Origin: Undibacterium sp.
GTDB taxonomy: Bacteria; Pseudomonadota; Gammaproteobacteria; Burkholderiales; Burkholderiaceae
Assembly: GCA_014376575.1 (NCBI GenBank)
Contig: JACMRF010000069.1
Location: 5,227-69,226 of the forward strand
Direction of reading: 5' to 3'
Length of the DNA stretch: 64,000 nucleotides
Made by a program: the position numbers and the translations under genes. The first letter of the stretch is position 1. Each line of letters begins with the position of its first letter. The notes under the pieces are model-generated. The model did not search any database. It saw only the letters and a program-made list of their open reading frames with translations, and had not been told where the DNA came from. Shown piece after piece: positions 39,510 through 48,398 of the stretch.

Positions 39510-39905
39510 ATGGCAGACCATAACCTTAAATTTTTAGTTGTTGACGATTTTTCTACAATGCGTCGCATTGTTCGAAATTTACTCAAAGAACTCGGCTATT
39601 CTAATGTTGATGAAGCTGAAGACGGTGCTTTGGGTTTGGCTAAATTAAAAAGTGGAGATTTCGATTTTGTGATTTCAGACTGGAACATGCCAAACATGGA
39701 TGGTTTGACGATGTTGCAGCACATACGTGCCGATCCAGCATTAGCTAAGTTGCCAGTACTTATGGTTACAGCCGAAGCAAAGAAAGAGAATATTATTGCT
39801 GCGGCACAAGCCGGCGCCAATGGTTATGTTGTTAAACCATTTACCGCCGCCACTCTAGACGAAAAATTGACAAAAATTTTTGAAAAATTAGGAAAAGCTG
39901 CTTAG
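39510..39905 (+). CDS. cheY: CheY flagellar response regulator (second copy)
   Basis: This copy is close to classical CheY, which when phosphorylated binds FliM and reverses the motor. Key residues match E. coli numbering almost exactly: Asp12/Asp13, phosphorylation site Asp57 ([11 protein letters not shown]), Thr87 (MVTAEA), Tyr106 and Lys109 (GYVVKPF). The 131-residue protein begins [19 protein letters not shown]. An ATGGAG ribosome-binding site lies ten bases before the ATG. In relatives cheZ follows directly; here only its relic does. Confidence 0.95.
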   Translation: MADHNLKFLVVDDFSTMRRIVRNLLKELGYSNVDEAEDGALGLAKLKSGDFDFVISDWNMPNMDGLTMLQHIRADPALAKLPVLMVTAEAKKENIIAAAQAGANGYVVKPFTAATLDEKLTKIFEKLGKAA

Positions 39906-39929
39906 GTAAATATTTACTTCGCGAGTATT

Positions 39930-40552
39930 GATGAAGAGTGATTGCATTGCTAAAAGTGCTCAGTGTCTCTAACTCCTGATGTGTGTTGGCCAAATGAATG
40001 CATTGTTGTATGGTAGTTTTCGCGACCTTGGTTGACGGAAATTACCACACATCGGAAGATGTTCTTGATGAGCGAGATAGTCTTGATTCCGTCACTAATA
40101 TCTCTAAATAGTCGATTCTGCGTGTTTTGAACGCAGCCAATATGCATCTCTGATTAAGCATCGGCTGATGATGGCGCTAAAAATTTCGTTTATCCTATAT
40201 TTTTTCTATTCTTGCAGATTGCGTCATTTGAATAATGTAAAAAAATGTATTAAGACCGCTAGAATATTTAACGCTCAAGAACGAAAATAGTATTGAGTCA
40301 AAAAACGTATTTTTGATGGACATAATGATTGGACAGGAATTTTAGGGTTTGATTGTTCATGTGATTAAAAGCGCAACTTATTCTGCGAAATATCTTGATT
40401 AATCATTAGTCCATATGTTGACGGAGTAAGCTTCAATTGGTGTGCAGTCCGAGGTGGCTGACTGTTTGCTAGGTTATCCAGAGGTAAAGCCAGCGAAAAA
40501 TCGACATTGCCAAGAGCAAATAAACGCTTTATCAAATGGTCTCGGATTTGAG
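39930..40552 (+). pseudogene. cheZ: cheZ relic (CheY-P phosphatase, inactivated)
   Basis: Translation of the gap after cheY gives a broken CheZ. The pieces, in order, are VGQMNALLYGSFRDLG (from about 39985), a frameshift near 40031, DERDSLDSVTNIS and SILRVLNAAN, a heavily stopped middle, FLMDIMIGQEF (from about 40310), a TAG at 40343-40345, GLIVHVIK, and a C-terminal remnant CLLGYPEVKPAKN ... QEQINALSNGLGF resembling the CheY-binding tail. The normal catalytic run QDFQDLTGQ has become QEF-stop-GLIVH, so both catalytic Asp and Gln are lost. The start is approximate. Recognition is by eye from family knowledge, but order and spacing along about 200 codons all fit. Confidence 0.78.
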
Positions 40553-40605
40553 TTTTTATATCTAGGGTAATTGTCGATAACACGAATCACATCAATCAAA
40601 CAAAT

Positions 40606-41826
40606 ATGACATTTATGAACGAAGTAAACTTTATTGTTAGAGAGCCTTTACTTGATCCGAAACAACGAGTTATTGGTTTTCAATTATCTTGGCAAAATCC
40701 GGATCAAGCAGTTTCTTTATCTTCAGCAGAGCTTAGCTCATTAATGGAGTTTGTGGCTGCACAACTTAATGATGAGAAAACCGGATTTTTGCTTGGGGAT
40801 AGCATGCTTTTTTTAGATGCTATTCCAGAATTATTACAAGCTAATGGGTTAAAGCTTTTGCCAGCTAAACATACGGTTTTGATTTTGTCAAAACATGATT
40901 TTACGAACAGTGTCACACTTGAATTGATTAAGGAGTTACGGACACTTGGTTACGGTATCTGCATGAGAGGTGCAGATTTAAGTACGCTTGAGAGATCTTT
41001 CTTTCCTCTCATTTCTCATATCGAAGTTCAATTGAGTGCAGAAAACTTTGCCTCTCAGGCAAAAATATACGCAGTATTAAAACAATCTAATGTGCGAATG
41101 ATTGCTCGAAAAATTTTCAATTGGCAAGACTTTGACGCATGTGCTGCACTAGGTTTAGATAGTTTTGTTGGAAAATTACATCTTATGCCTCGTCCAAATC
41201 CAACAAACAAAGGATTGAACTCCGCACAGACCACAATATTGCAGTTGATGGAGATGATCAGAAAAAATGCAGACGTGCAGCAATTAGAGTCTGTAGTTAA
41301 ACGCGACGCGGCTTTGGCATATAAGTTACTTAGATATATTAACTCTGCGGGTTTTGGATTGCGAACAGAAGTGCAATCGCTTAAACATGCAGTTACTATT
41401 TTGGGGTATAGCCCTCTTTATCGTTGGCTTTCCCTTCTTTTAGCTACAGCGAGTACAGGGAGTTCACCTGTTTTGTTGGAGACTGCAATTGTCAGAGGAC
41501 GATTTGCTGAGTTATTAGGCCAACCATTTATGTCGAAAACTGAGGCGGAAAACTTATTTGTTGCGGGGATGTTTTCATTACTTGATCGCTTACTCGGTGT
41601 ACCTATGGAAGAAGTTCTATCTTCAATACACTTACCCGAGGCCGTTACAGAAGCGCTAATTTCTAGAAGGGGCGTTTATGGCCCTTATTTGGCGTTGGCT
41701 GAAGCATGCGAATTAAATAGCATGCTTGTAGGTTCCTTAGCTGAGTCATTAAAAATTGCGCCTGTTGATGTAAATAAAGCGCATTTATCCGCTATGGTTT
41801 GGGCAAAGAATATATCAACGGTTTAA
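40606..41826 (+). CDS. Degenerate EAL / HDOD signalling protein
   Basis: A 406-residue protein of the YuxH type. The N-terminal part (about 10-190) begins FIVREPLLDPKQRVIGFQLSW, the opening of an EAL-like domain, but the E-A-L and metal-binding residues of an active c-di-GMP phosphodiesterase are not seen. The C-terminal HDOD domain (about 195-400) has AALAYKLLRYINSAGFGLR and SLKHAVTILGYSPLYRWL. The role is likely protein-protein signalling near the motor. An ATG three codons in is an alternative start. It ends 23 bases before a terminator. Confidence 0.82.
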   Translation: MTFMNEVNFIVREPLLDPKQRVIGFQLSWQNPDQAVSLSSAELSSLMEFVAAQLNDEKTGFLLGDSMLFLDAIPELLQANGLKLLPAKHTVLILSKHDFTNSVTLELIKELRTLGYGICMRGADLSTLERSFFPLISHIEVQLSAENFASQAKIYAVLKQSNVRMIARKIFNWQDFDACAALGLDSFVGKLHLMPRPNPTNKGLNSAQTTILQLMEMIRKNADVQQLESVVKRDAALAYKLLRYINSAGFGLRTEVQSLKHAVTILGYSPLYRWLSLLLATASTGSSPVLLETAIVRGRFAELLGQPFMSKTEAENLFVAGMFSLLDRLLGVPMEEVLSSIHLPEAVTEALISRRGVYGPYLALAEACELNSMLVGSLAESLKIAPVDVNKAHLSAMVWAKNISTV

Positions 41827-41849
41827 AAAATCAAATTTATTGAATTATG

Positions 41850-41878
41850 ACGGCGACATTTCTTGTCGCCGTTTTTTA
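41850..41878 (+). terminator. Terminator after the EAL/HDOD gene
   Basis: A 9-bp GC-rich stem (ACGGCGACA with TGTCGCCGT), loop of five bases, runs into a T tract. The group II intron relic begins two bases after this feature. Confidence 0.85.
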
Positions 41879-41880
41879 TT

Positions 41881-42169
41881 GTGCGGTCGGCAAGGCGCAC
41901 TTACTTTGAGGTAGAAATCCTCTACTCGCCGGAAAAAGGGAACAGTTGGCTGAACAGCGAAGGTATCGCTAGCGACTGCGAGTCTGAAGGAAGCGCAAGG
42001 CAAAGCGCTGGCCTGATGAACAGGAATCGGATATGAGGCAGCGTACTCAGGTAAGGTGTCAATTCTCACCAAGACCCGATACTTATACGGAAGACTACGA
42101 TTATGCAGAGCCGCATGTAAGGTGATAAGAGATGGTGGCGAGGGTAACGCGGTTACCTACTCAATCTAC
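41881..42169 (+). mobile_element. Group II intron relic, reverse transcriptase deleted
   Basis: The sequence opens with the group II 5' end GTGCG and continues with recognisable domain I blocks: GGGAACAGTTGGCTGAACAG, GGTATCGCTAGCGACTG, GAGTCTGAAGGAAGCG, GAACAGGAATCGGATATGAG and ACTTATACGGAAGAC. It then jumps to the 3' part: GAGCCGCATG resembles the 5' half of domain V, and a domain VI-like hairpin (GAGGGTAAC, loop, GTTACC, bulged TA, CTC; 42140-42162) ends it. The domain IV reading frame for the maturase is gone, and half of domain V seems lost, so it should neither splice nor move. Exact 3' end is uncertain (42165-42169). Confidence 0.72.
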
Positions 42170-42328
42170 AGGCACTATTCTGCCAAACTCTGATTTTATT
42201 CTCTTGAAGTAAGGGGAGAACATTCGCTTATTCATAGCATATACATTGTTCCTTTTAAGGAATAATAATACATATAAATTCGTTAATGCCTTGCTTAAAT
42301 AGCATAGTGAAAAAGATAGGGAGTAACC
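42170..42328. other. Upstream region of flhB
   Basis: About 160 bases between the intron relic and flhB. An imperfect hairpin-like repeat (TTCCTT, two bases, AAGGAA) and several A/T-rich stretches are present, but no assignable promoter. The flhB-flhA-flhF-flhG-fliA transcript must start here or upstream. Confidence 0.4.
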
Positions 42329-43480
42329 ATGGCCGAAGATAGCGATCTTGAACGAACAGAACCGGCCTCTCAGAAACGATTAGAACAGGCGCGTGATGAG
42401 GGGGATGTGCCTCGCTCGAGAGAGTTATCCACATGCACCATTTTATTGGCAGCTGGTGGAGCGTTATGGATGTCTGGCGATAGTTTGATTCATCAATTAA
42501 ATCATACCCTTGTAGCTGGTTTATCTATGGAGAGAGCGCTTGCGTACGATACAGAAATGCTTCTTTCCCACATAGCAACTAGTCTTTTCGATGTCCTATT
42601 AGCATTTGCACCGATTGCTTGCTTGTTATTAATCGTAGCATTGGGATCGCCGCTGCTTATTGGTGGATGGTTATTTAGTGTGAAGGCGTTAGAACCAAAT
42701 TTTTCTCGTATGAATCCCTTTTCCGGATTGGCCAATATGGTGTCAGCAAAATCTGGTATAGAGCTTTTGAAGGCTATTATTAAAACAATTTTGGTTGGAA
42801 TTGTTGCGCTTATGGTGATATCTAGTCAAAAAAATGCCATATTCGGACTTGCTTCTGAGTCCTTAAAGCAAGGAAGCGCGCACTTGGGCAATATGTTGGG
42901 GATGTGTTTTTTATCCATTGTAGGTGCATTGGTTTTAATCGCCGCGATTGATGTTCCTTTTCAGATGTGGCATTACGCAAATAAACTAAAAATGACTCAT
43001 CAAGAAGTTATCCAAGAGTCTAAAGAGGCAAACGGTAATCCTCAAATAAAAGCAAAAATTCGTGCTCAACAGAGAGAGATGGCGCGCCGACGCATGATGG
43101 CTGAAGTTCCTACCGCAGATGTTGTGGTTACTAATCCTACGCATTTTGCAGTTGCTTTGAAATATAAAGAAGGTGGGACTGGAGCTCCGAGGGTTGTTGC
43201 GAAGGGAGCAGATGTTATCGCTGCGAAAATTCGGGAATTAGCTGCTGAAAATAATATTCCGTTGCTAGAAGCACCGCCACTCGCGCGCGCACTATATACG
43301 CATACAGAGCTTGGTGATGAGATACCAGAAACATTATATGCCGCGGTAGCCGAAGTATTAGCTTACGTGTTTCAGTTGCGTGGTTTTCGTCAATACGGAG
43401 GCGCGCGCCCAGTAGCGCCTTCTGAGCTTTATGTTCCATCGGAGCTTGATCCGAATAATCAGGTCGGAGCAACTTCATGA
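42329..43480 (+). CDS. flhB: FlhB, flagellar export switch protein
   Basis: FlhB is an inner-membrane part of the flagellar type III export gate and controls the switch from hook to filament export. Four membrane segments lie at about residues 35-50, 85-115, 145-165 and 190-212. The autocleavage motif NPTH is at 269-272 in VVTNPTHFAVALKYKEG. The N-terminal EDSDLERTEPASQKRLEQAR run is typical. A GGGAG ribosome-binding site precedes the ATG. The TGA overlaps the flhA ATG by four bases (ATGA). Confidence 0.96.
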   Translation: MAEDSDLERTEPASQKRLEQARDEGDVPRSRELSTCTILLAAGGALWMSGDSLIHQLNHTLVAGLSMERALAYDTEMLLSHIATSLFDVLLAFAPIACLLLIVALGSPLLIGGWLFSVKALEPNFSRMNPFSGLANMVSAKSGIELLKAIIKTILVGIVALMVISSQKNAIFGLASESLKQGSAHLGNMLGMCFLSIVGALVLIAAIDVPFQMWHYANKLKMTHQEVIQESKEANGNPQIKAKIRAQQREMARRRMMAEVPTADVVVTNPTHFAVALKYKEGGTGAPRVVAKGADVIAAKIRELAAENNIPLLEAPPLARALYTHTELGDEIPETLYAAVAEVLAYVFQLRGFRQYGGARPVAPSELYVPSELDPNNQVGATS

Positions 43481-45561
43481 AAAACTTAAAGTTACCAAAT
43501 TGGATTGGTGGAATGGACACCAAAGCGTTGGCAGCCCCAATACTTATCATTATGATGTTGGCGATGATGATTTTGCCTTTGCCTGCTTTCGTTTTGGATA
43601 TTTTCTTTAGTTTCAATATCGCACTGGCTATCATCGTTTTATTAACTAGTTTGTACACTGTGAAACCGCTTGATTTTATGGTGTTTCCTACGGTGTTGTT
43701 GGTAAGCACAATGTTACGCCTTTCATTAAATGTCGCGTCGACTAGGGTGGTGCTAACTGAAGGACATACAGGACCAGATGCAGCGGGAAAAGTGATTGAG
43801 GCTTTTGGCCATTTTTTGATCGGCGGTAACTATACCGTTGGTATTGTCGTTTTCGTTATTCTGACAATTATTAATTTTACGGTTGTTACAAAAGGTGCCG
43901 GACGAATTGCTGAAGTTGGAGCACGCTTTGCATTAGACGCGATGCCTGGTAAGCAAATGGCAATCGATGCTGACTTAAATGCAGGGTTAATTGTCGAACA
44001 AGAGGCGCGTCGCCGTCGCACCGAAGTTTCTCAAGAAGCAGAATTTTATGGTGCGATGGATGGTGCCAGTAAATACGTGAGAGGTGATGCCGTCGCAGGC
44101 ATTATGGTGACCATAATTAACGTGATCGGCGGACTTATTGTTGGCTTGGTGCAGCATGATTTAGATTTCGCTAATGCATTAAAAATCTATACTTTACTCG
44201 CGATTGGCGATGGTCTGGTTGCCCAGATTCCATCATTGATTATTTCCACAGCGGCAGGTATTGTCGTTTCACGTGTTGCAAGTGATCAGGATATTGGAGG
44301 ACAACTTATTGGTCAGTTGTTTGCCAAGCCCCAAGTTTTAAATATTACCGCAGCGATAGTTGGCGGAATGGGGTTGATTCCTGGAATGCCTCATACGGCT
44401 TTTATTTTATTGGCGGCAATTTTGGCAGGTGGCGGTTATTTACTAACAAAAAAATCACAAGTTTTGGTACCAACTGAGAAAGAGGCTGAAACCCTGTCTG
44501 CTGCACCCGAAATGGAAGAGGCTACATGGCAAGATATTTTACCAGTGGACACTTTAGGTTTGGAAGTCGGCTATCGTCTCATTCCCTTAGTCGACAAAAT
44601 GCAGGGCGGAGAGCTATTAAAACGTATTAAAGGAATACGTAAGAAATTTGCACAAGAGGTTGGGTTTCTTTCCCCTCCAGTACACATAAGAGACAATCTT
44701 GAATTACGCCCTTCAGTTTATCGAATTACTCTGAAAGGGGTCGAGGTTGGCACTGGAGAGGCGAATGCAGGACAGTATTTGGCAATTGACCCTGGCATGG
44801 TTTCAGGGACACTGCCAGGAGTGATTACAACTGATCCCGCGTTTGGACTTCCCGCTGTCTGGATTGATTCCGGCATGCGAGAGCAAGCACAGTCTATGGG
44901 ATATACGGTTGTCGATGCAGGTACGGTGATCGCTACACATTTAAATCATTTAATTACCACACATGCAGCAGAGTTGCTTGGTCGCCACGAGGTTCAGCAA
45001 TTATTGGATCATATCTCAAAAGATACGCCAAAACTTATTGAAGATCTAGTACCTAAGTTGTTGCCGATATCTATTATGCAGAAAGTACTTCAAAACCTCT
45101 TGATTGAGGGCGTTCATATCAGGGATATGCGGAGCATCATCGAAACTTTATCGGAATATGCAACACATACTCAAGATGCCAATGAGCTGACTTCGCAGGT
45201 ACGAATAGCGTTAGGGAGAGCTATAGTGCAGCAAATTTTTCCTACCGGGAATGAACTTACTGTCATGACGCTAGATAATCGTCTCGAGCGTTTGTTAATG
45301 CAGGCCTTGCAGACCAGCGGTCCAGACGGCTCTGGAATAGAACCGGGTCTTGCGGATACGTTAGCGATGCAAACGGAAGTCGCGACTAAACACCAACAAC
45401 AAATGGGATTGACACCCGTACTGTTAGTGCCCGGTCCATTGCGCGCGTTGTTATCTCGTTTTTTACGCCGGACTTTACCGCAACTAAAAGTGTTGTCTCA
45501 TGCTGAGTTGCCGGAAACAAAAACAATTAGAGTTACAAGTCTTGTTGGAGGACAGTCATGA
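43477..45561 (+). CDS. flhA: FlhA, flagellar export gate protein
   Basis: FlhA is the large export-gate protein: eight membrane helices in the N-terminal half (about 18-325) and a cytosolic C-terminal domain that docks chaperone-substrate complexes. The family block VGARFALDAMPGKQMAIDAD and RRRTEVSQEAEFYGAMDGAS is intact, as is the C-terminal GRAIVQQI. The 694-residue length is normal. Both ends overlap neighbours by four bases, indicating tight coupling with flhB and flhF. Confidence 0.97.
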   Translation: MKNLKLPNWIGGMDTKALAAPILIIMMLAMMILPLPAFVLDIFFSFNIALAIIVLLTSLYTVKPLDFMVFPTVLLVSTMLRLSLNVASTRVVLTEGHTGPDAAGKVIEAFGHFLIGGNYTVGIVVFVILTIINFTVVTKGAGRIAEVGARFALDAMPGKQMAIDADLNAGLIVEQEARRRRTEVSQEAEFYGAMDGASKYVRGDAVAGIMVTIINVIGGLIVGLVQHDLDFANALKIYTLLAIGDGLVAQIPSLIISTAAGIVVSRVASDQDIGGQLIGQLFAKPQVLNITAAIVGGMGLIPGMPHTAFILLAAILAGGGYLLTKKSQVLVPTEKEAETLSAAPEMEEATWQDILPVDTLGLEVGYRLIPLVDKMQGGELLKRIKGIRKKFAQEVGFLSPPVHIRDNLELRPSVYRITLKGVEVGTGEANAGQYLAIDPGMVSGTLPGVITTDPAFGLPAVWIDSGMREQAQSMGYTVVDAGTVIATHLNHLITTHAAELLGRHEVQQLLDHISKDTPKLIEDLVPKLLPISIMQKVLQNLLIEGVHIRDMRSIIETLSEYATHTQDANELTSQVRIALGRAIVQQIFPTGNELTVMTLDNRLERLLMQALQTSGPDGSGIEPGLADTLAMQTEVATKHQQQMGLTPVLLVPGPLRALLSRFLRRTLPQLKVLSHAELPETKTIRVTSLVGGQS

Positions 45562-46826
45562 ATGTTAGGAAATTTTCAGCTAATACCTCGCGTGAAGCGA
45601 TTCGCCTTTTGAGAGACGCGCTTGGTTCGGATGCCGTTATTTTATCAAATCGCAATGTTGATGGTCGGGTCGAAATATTGGCTATGGCCGATGAGGTAAT
45701 TAGTTCTATCGCTGCATCACCCATTGCACAGACAACGGTGCCTGCAGTTCCTAAATTTACGCCGCGGATAGATGATGGACGTTATTTCGAGTCAAATACC
45801 GACTATCGCTCAACGATAGCTGAGAAAAATGTAAATATAAGCCCTGGAGAGATGGCTGATGTAATGACTGAAATTCGCTCTATGCGCGGTATGCTTGAAG
45901 CACAACTTGCTGAAATTTCATGGGCTAATACGCAGAAGCGACAGCCGCAAAAAGCGGAAATTTTGAAAGAGATGCTGGCTACCGGGTTTAGTGTGAGTTT
46001 GTCTCGTTATTTAATCGATAAATTGCCAGAATCTGAGGTTGTGTCAAATGGGATTGATTGGATAAAATCAATTCTTACGCATAATTTATCAACAATAAGT
46101 AATGAAAGTGAAATACTAGAAAAAGGTGGTGTATACGCTTTGGTAGGTCCAACTGGCGTCGGCAAGACAACTACTACAGCAAAATTGGCCGCTCGATGCG
46201 TAATGCGCCATGGCCCCGCAAAATTAGCATTGATAACAACAGATGGTTACCGTATTGGCGGATATGAACAGCTACGTATTTACGGGAAAATTCTTGGTGT
46301 TATGGTCCATTCAGTTAAAGATGAAGCCGATTTGCGAATTGCTTTGTCTGAACTTAAGAATAAGCATACGGTCTTGATTGATACTGTTGGTGTCAGTCAG
46401 CGCGATAAAATGGTGACAGAACAGGTAGCTATGCTTTCAGGTGCTGACGTTGATGTTAAGCGCCTCCTTTGTCTTAATGCCACATCTACGGGAGAAACAC
46501 TTAGTGAAGTAGTTCGAGCTTATCAAGGTAACGGATTGGCTGGATGCATTTTGACAAAACTCGATGAAGCAGCAACTATTGGCGGCGCTTTAGATATCGC
46601 AATTCGGCAAAAACTTAACATTTACTATGTCGCTAGCGGACAGCGAGTTCCTGAGGATTTACATGTTGCAAATAAGCAGTATTTAGTTGATCGAGCGTTT
46701 AAACTGAAACGCGAAACTACCGCATTTAGGTTTCAAGATGATGAGTTGCCAATATTAATGGCGAATGCTTCAATGTACCGCGGAACTCATAATAATCGGA
46801 TTGTAACGGAGGTGACTCTTGGCTAG
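45558..46826 (+). CDS. flhF: FlhF, SRP-like GTPase for flagellar placement
   Basis: FlhF is an SRP-type GTPase that sets the site, and with FlhG the number, of flagella. A variable N-terminal B domain (about 1-130) starts MNVRKFSANTSREAIRLLRD. It is followed by the NG domain, with P-loop GPTGVGKTT (197-205), TTDGYRIGGYEQL, DTVG and TKLDEA. The 422-residue size fits. It overlaps flhA by four bases and flhG by eight. Confidence 0.95.
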   Translation: MNVRKFSANTSREAIRLLRDALGSDAVILSNRNVDGRVEILAMADEVISSIAASPIAQTTVPAVPKFTPRIDDGRYFESNTDYRSTIAEKNVNISPGEMADVMTEIRSMRGMLEAQLAEISWANTQKRQPQKAEILKEMLATGFSVSLSRYLIDKLPESEVVSNGIDWIKSILTHNLSTISNESEILEKGGVYALVGPTGVGKTTTTAKLAARCVMRHGPAKLALITTDGYRIGGYEQLRIYGKILGVMVHSVKDEADLRIALSELKNKHTVLIDTVGVSQRDKMVTEQVAMLSGADVDVKRLLCLNATSTGETLSEVVRAYQGNGLAGCILTKLDEAATIGGALDIAIRQKLNIYYVASGQRVPEDLHVANKQYLVDRAFKLKRETTAFRFQDDELPILMANASMYRGTHNNRIVTEVTLG

Positions 46827-47661
46827 TTTTGATCAGGCAGAGGGACTGCGGCGTTTATTGGAAAGCCATAAGCCTAGAGTGCTTACATTTTTGTCAGCGT
46901 TAAAAGAAGAAGAAAAAAGTGGGATGCTGATTAATCTTGGCGCGTCATTAGCACGACAAGGACAACAGGTATTGTTGGTAGATGCGAAGTCATCACGTAA
47001 CAGCATAGGCGCTTGGCTTAGTGCGAGCACTGAACAGACATTGTTGGATGTTGCACAACAACAGCGTACAATGAAAGAGGCAATTAAACTAATATCCTCC
47101 GGTTTATCTGTGACGATGTTATCAAAATATTCCATAGCAGTGACGAGTCTTCCTACCGAGAATATTCGACGATTGTCTCGTGTATTCGATGTAATAGTAA
47201 ATCGTTCAGATTTGGTAATTGTCGACAGCGAATTAGACGCAAACGATGCATTTCCACTGTCTTCTCTTGATGAAAGTGAAATAGTTATTCAAGTATCAGC
47301 GAATCCAGTGACGATTAAAAATGCTTACGGATTGATTAAACGAGTCAATAATAGAATAGGGCGCAGGCCTTACGGAATTTTAGTATCCGGTGTGACTGAA
47401 CACCAAGCTAAGCTTGTATATTCAAATATGGCACAAGCTGCAAATCGTTATCTTGCCGTCCCCCTAAATTTTGTTGGCTATTTGCCAGAAGATGAACATA
47501 TGAAAAAGGCTGCGCATTTAGGCCGTTCAGTGATAGACGCGTTTCCTTTGGCCGGGGCATCGCTGGCTTTTTCTTGTCTTGCACAGCAGTTTGTGCAAAA
47601 AGCGCGATCAACTTTTTCTCCGCAACAAGTGCCTGGACTCGGTGTCCCGCTAAAAATATAA
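46819..47661 (+). CDS. flhG: FlhG/FleN-like MinD-family ATPase homologue, degenerate P-loop
   Basis: The gene sits where flhG belongs, between flhF and fliA, and the 280-residue product has the MinD/ParA outline: SGMLINLGASLARQGQQVLLVDAK, a later VIVDSELDANDAFPLSSLDESEIVIQVSANP-type region, and RVNNRIGRRPYGILVSGV. The deviant Walker A motif KGGxGKT is not present; the equivalent position reads SALKEEEKSGM. FlhG normally restrains flagellar number through ATP-driven dimerisation, so activity here may be changed. The start is TTG, six bases after a strong GGAGG, overlapping flhF. Confidence 0.8.
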   Translation: MASFDQAEGLRRLLESHKPRVLTFLSALKEEEKSGMLINLGASLARQGQQVLLVDAKSSRNSIGAWLSASTEQTLLDVAQQQRTMKEAIKLISSGLSVTMLSKYSIAVTSLPTENIRRLSRVFDVIVNRSDLVIVDSELDANDAFPLSSLDESEIVIQVSANPVTIKNAYGLIKRVNNRIGRRPYGILVSGVTEHQAKLVYSNMAQAANRYLAVPLNFVGYLPEDEHMKKAAHLGRSVIDAFPLAGASLAFSCLAQQFVQKARSTFSPQQVPGLGVPLKI

Positions 47662-47666
47662 AATTC

Positions 47667-48398
47667 ATGTACACCGCCAGCGGAAAATCAGATAAAAATT
47701 CCATACTTAAGGAGCATGCTCCATTGGTTAAGCGCTTGGCTTACCAGTTAAAAGCCAGATTGCCACCAAGTGTCGAAGTAGATGATCTCGTGCAAGCTGG
47801 AATGATCGGTTTGCTAGATGCAGTGAATCGCTATGAGGATAATCATGGCGCACAATTTGAAACATATGCCGTACAACGCATTCGCGGAGCGATGTTGGAT
47901 GAGCTTCGCAGTAGCGATTGGCTACCTCGTGGTGTGCGGCAAAATATGCGGAAAATTGAAAATGCGATGACATCCCTACAGCAAAAATTGGGGCGACCTC
48001 CATTGGAAACCGAAGTTGCAAAGCTACTTAAGTTATCTTTGGCAGAATATCAAGATCTATTGGGCGAAAGTGGCGGACATCAATTAGTTTATTATGAAGA
48101 CTTTCATGATGCGGATACGAAAGAGCATTTTTTAGATCATTACGCGTCAGATTTATCTGGTGATCCACTTCAAGATTTATTGCATGGCGATTTTCGTGAT
48201 GCTGTGGTTGGCGCAATTAACAGTTTGCCCGAAAGAGAGAAACTCCTAATGGGTTTGTATTATGAGCAAGAGTTGAATTTGAAAGAAATCGGTGCTGTTA
48301 TGGGGGTCTCGGAATCTAGAGTATCTCAACTTCACAGTCAAGCGGTTGCCCGACTTCGGGTGTCCTTACGGGAGAGAGCGTGGACTGGGCTAGCTTAG
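47667..48398 (+). CDS. fliA: FliA, flagellar sigma factor 28
   Basis: FliA directs RNA polymerase to late flagellar and chemotaxis promoters and is held by FlgM. Sigma region 2 is visible as APLVKRLAYQLKARLP, DDLVQAGMIGLLDAVNRYE and FETYAVQRIRGAMLDELR; region 3 as KLGRPPLETEVAKLL; region 4 as LNLKEIGAVMGVSESRVSQLH. The frame is open into flhG, but the ATG five bases after the flhG stop gives the normal 243-residue protein. The motC start lies within its last codons. Confidence 0.96.
   Translation: MYTASGKSDKNSILKEHAPLVKRLAYQLKARLPPSVEVDDLVQAGMIGLLDAVNRYEDNHGAQFETYAVQRIRGAMLDELRSSDWLPRGVRQNMRKIENAMTSLQQKLGRPPLETEVAKLLKLSLAEYQDLLGESGGHQLVYYEDFHDADTKEHFLDHYASDLSGDPLQDLLHGDFRDAVVGAINSLPEREKLLMGLYYEQELNLKEIGAVMGVSESRVSQLHSQAVARLRVSLRERAWTGLA

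Noticed and set aside
40549..40580. GTCGATAA upstream of the EAL/HDOD gene as a sigma-28 -10 box
   Set aside because: No TAAAGTTT-like box lies 11 bases upstream.
40365..40583. A minus-strand 72-codon open frame
   Set aside because: It lies antisense to the C-terminal part of the cheZ relic and has no ribosome-binding site or family match.
41845..42072. A minus-strand 75-codon open frame
   Set aside because: It covers the group II intron domain I relic and terminator, which explain the sequence; no protein-like features.
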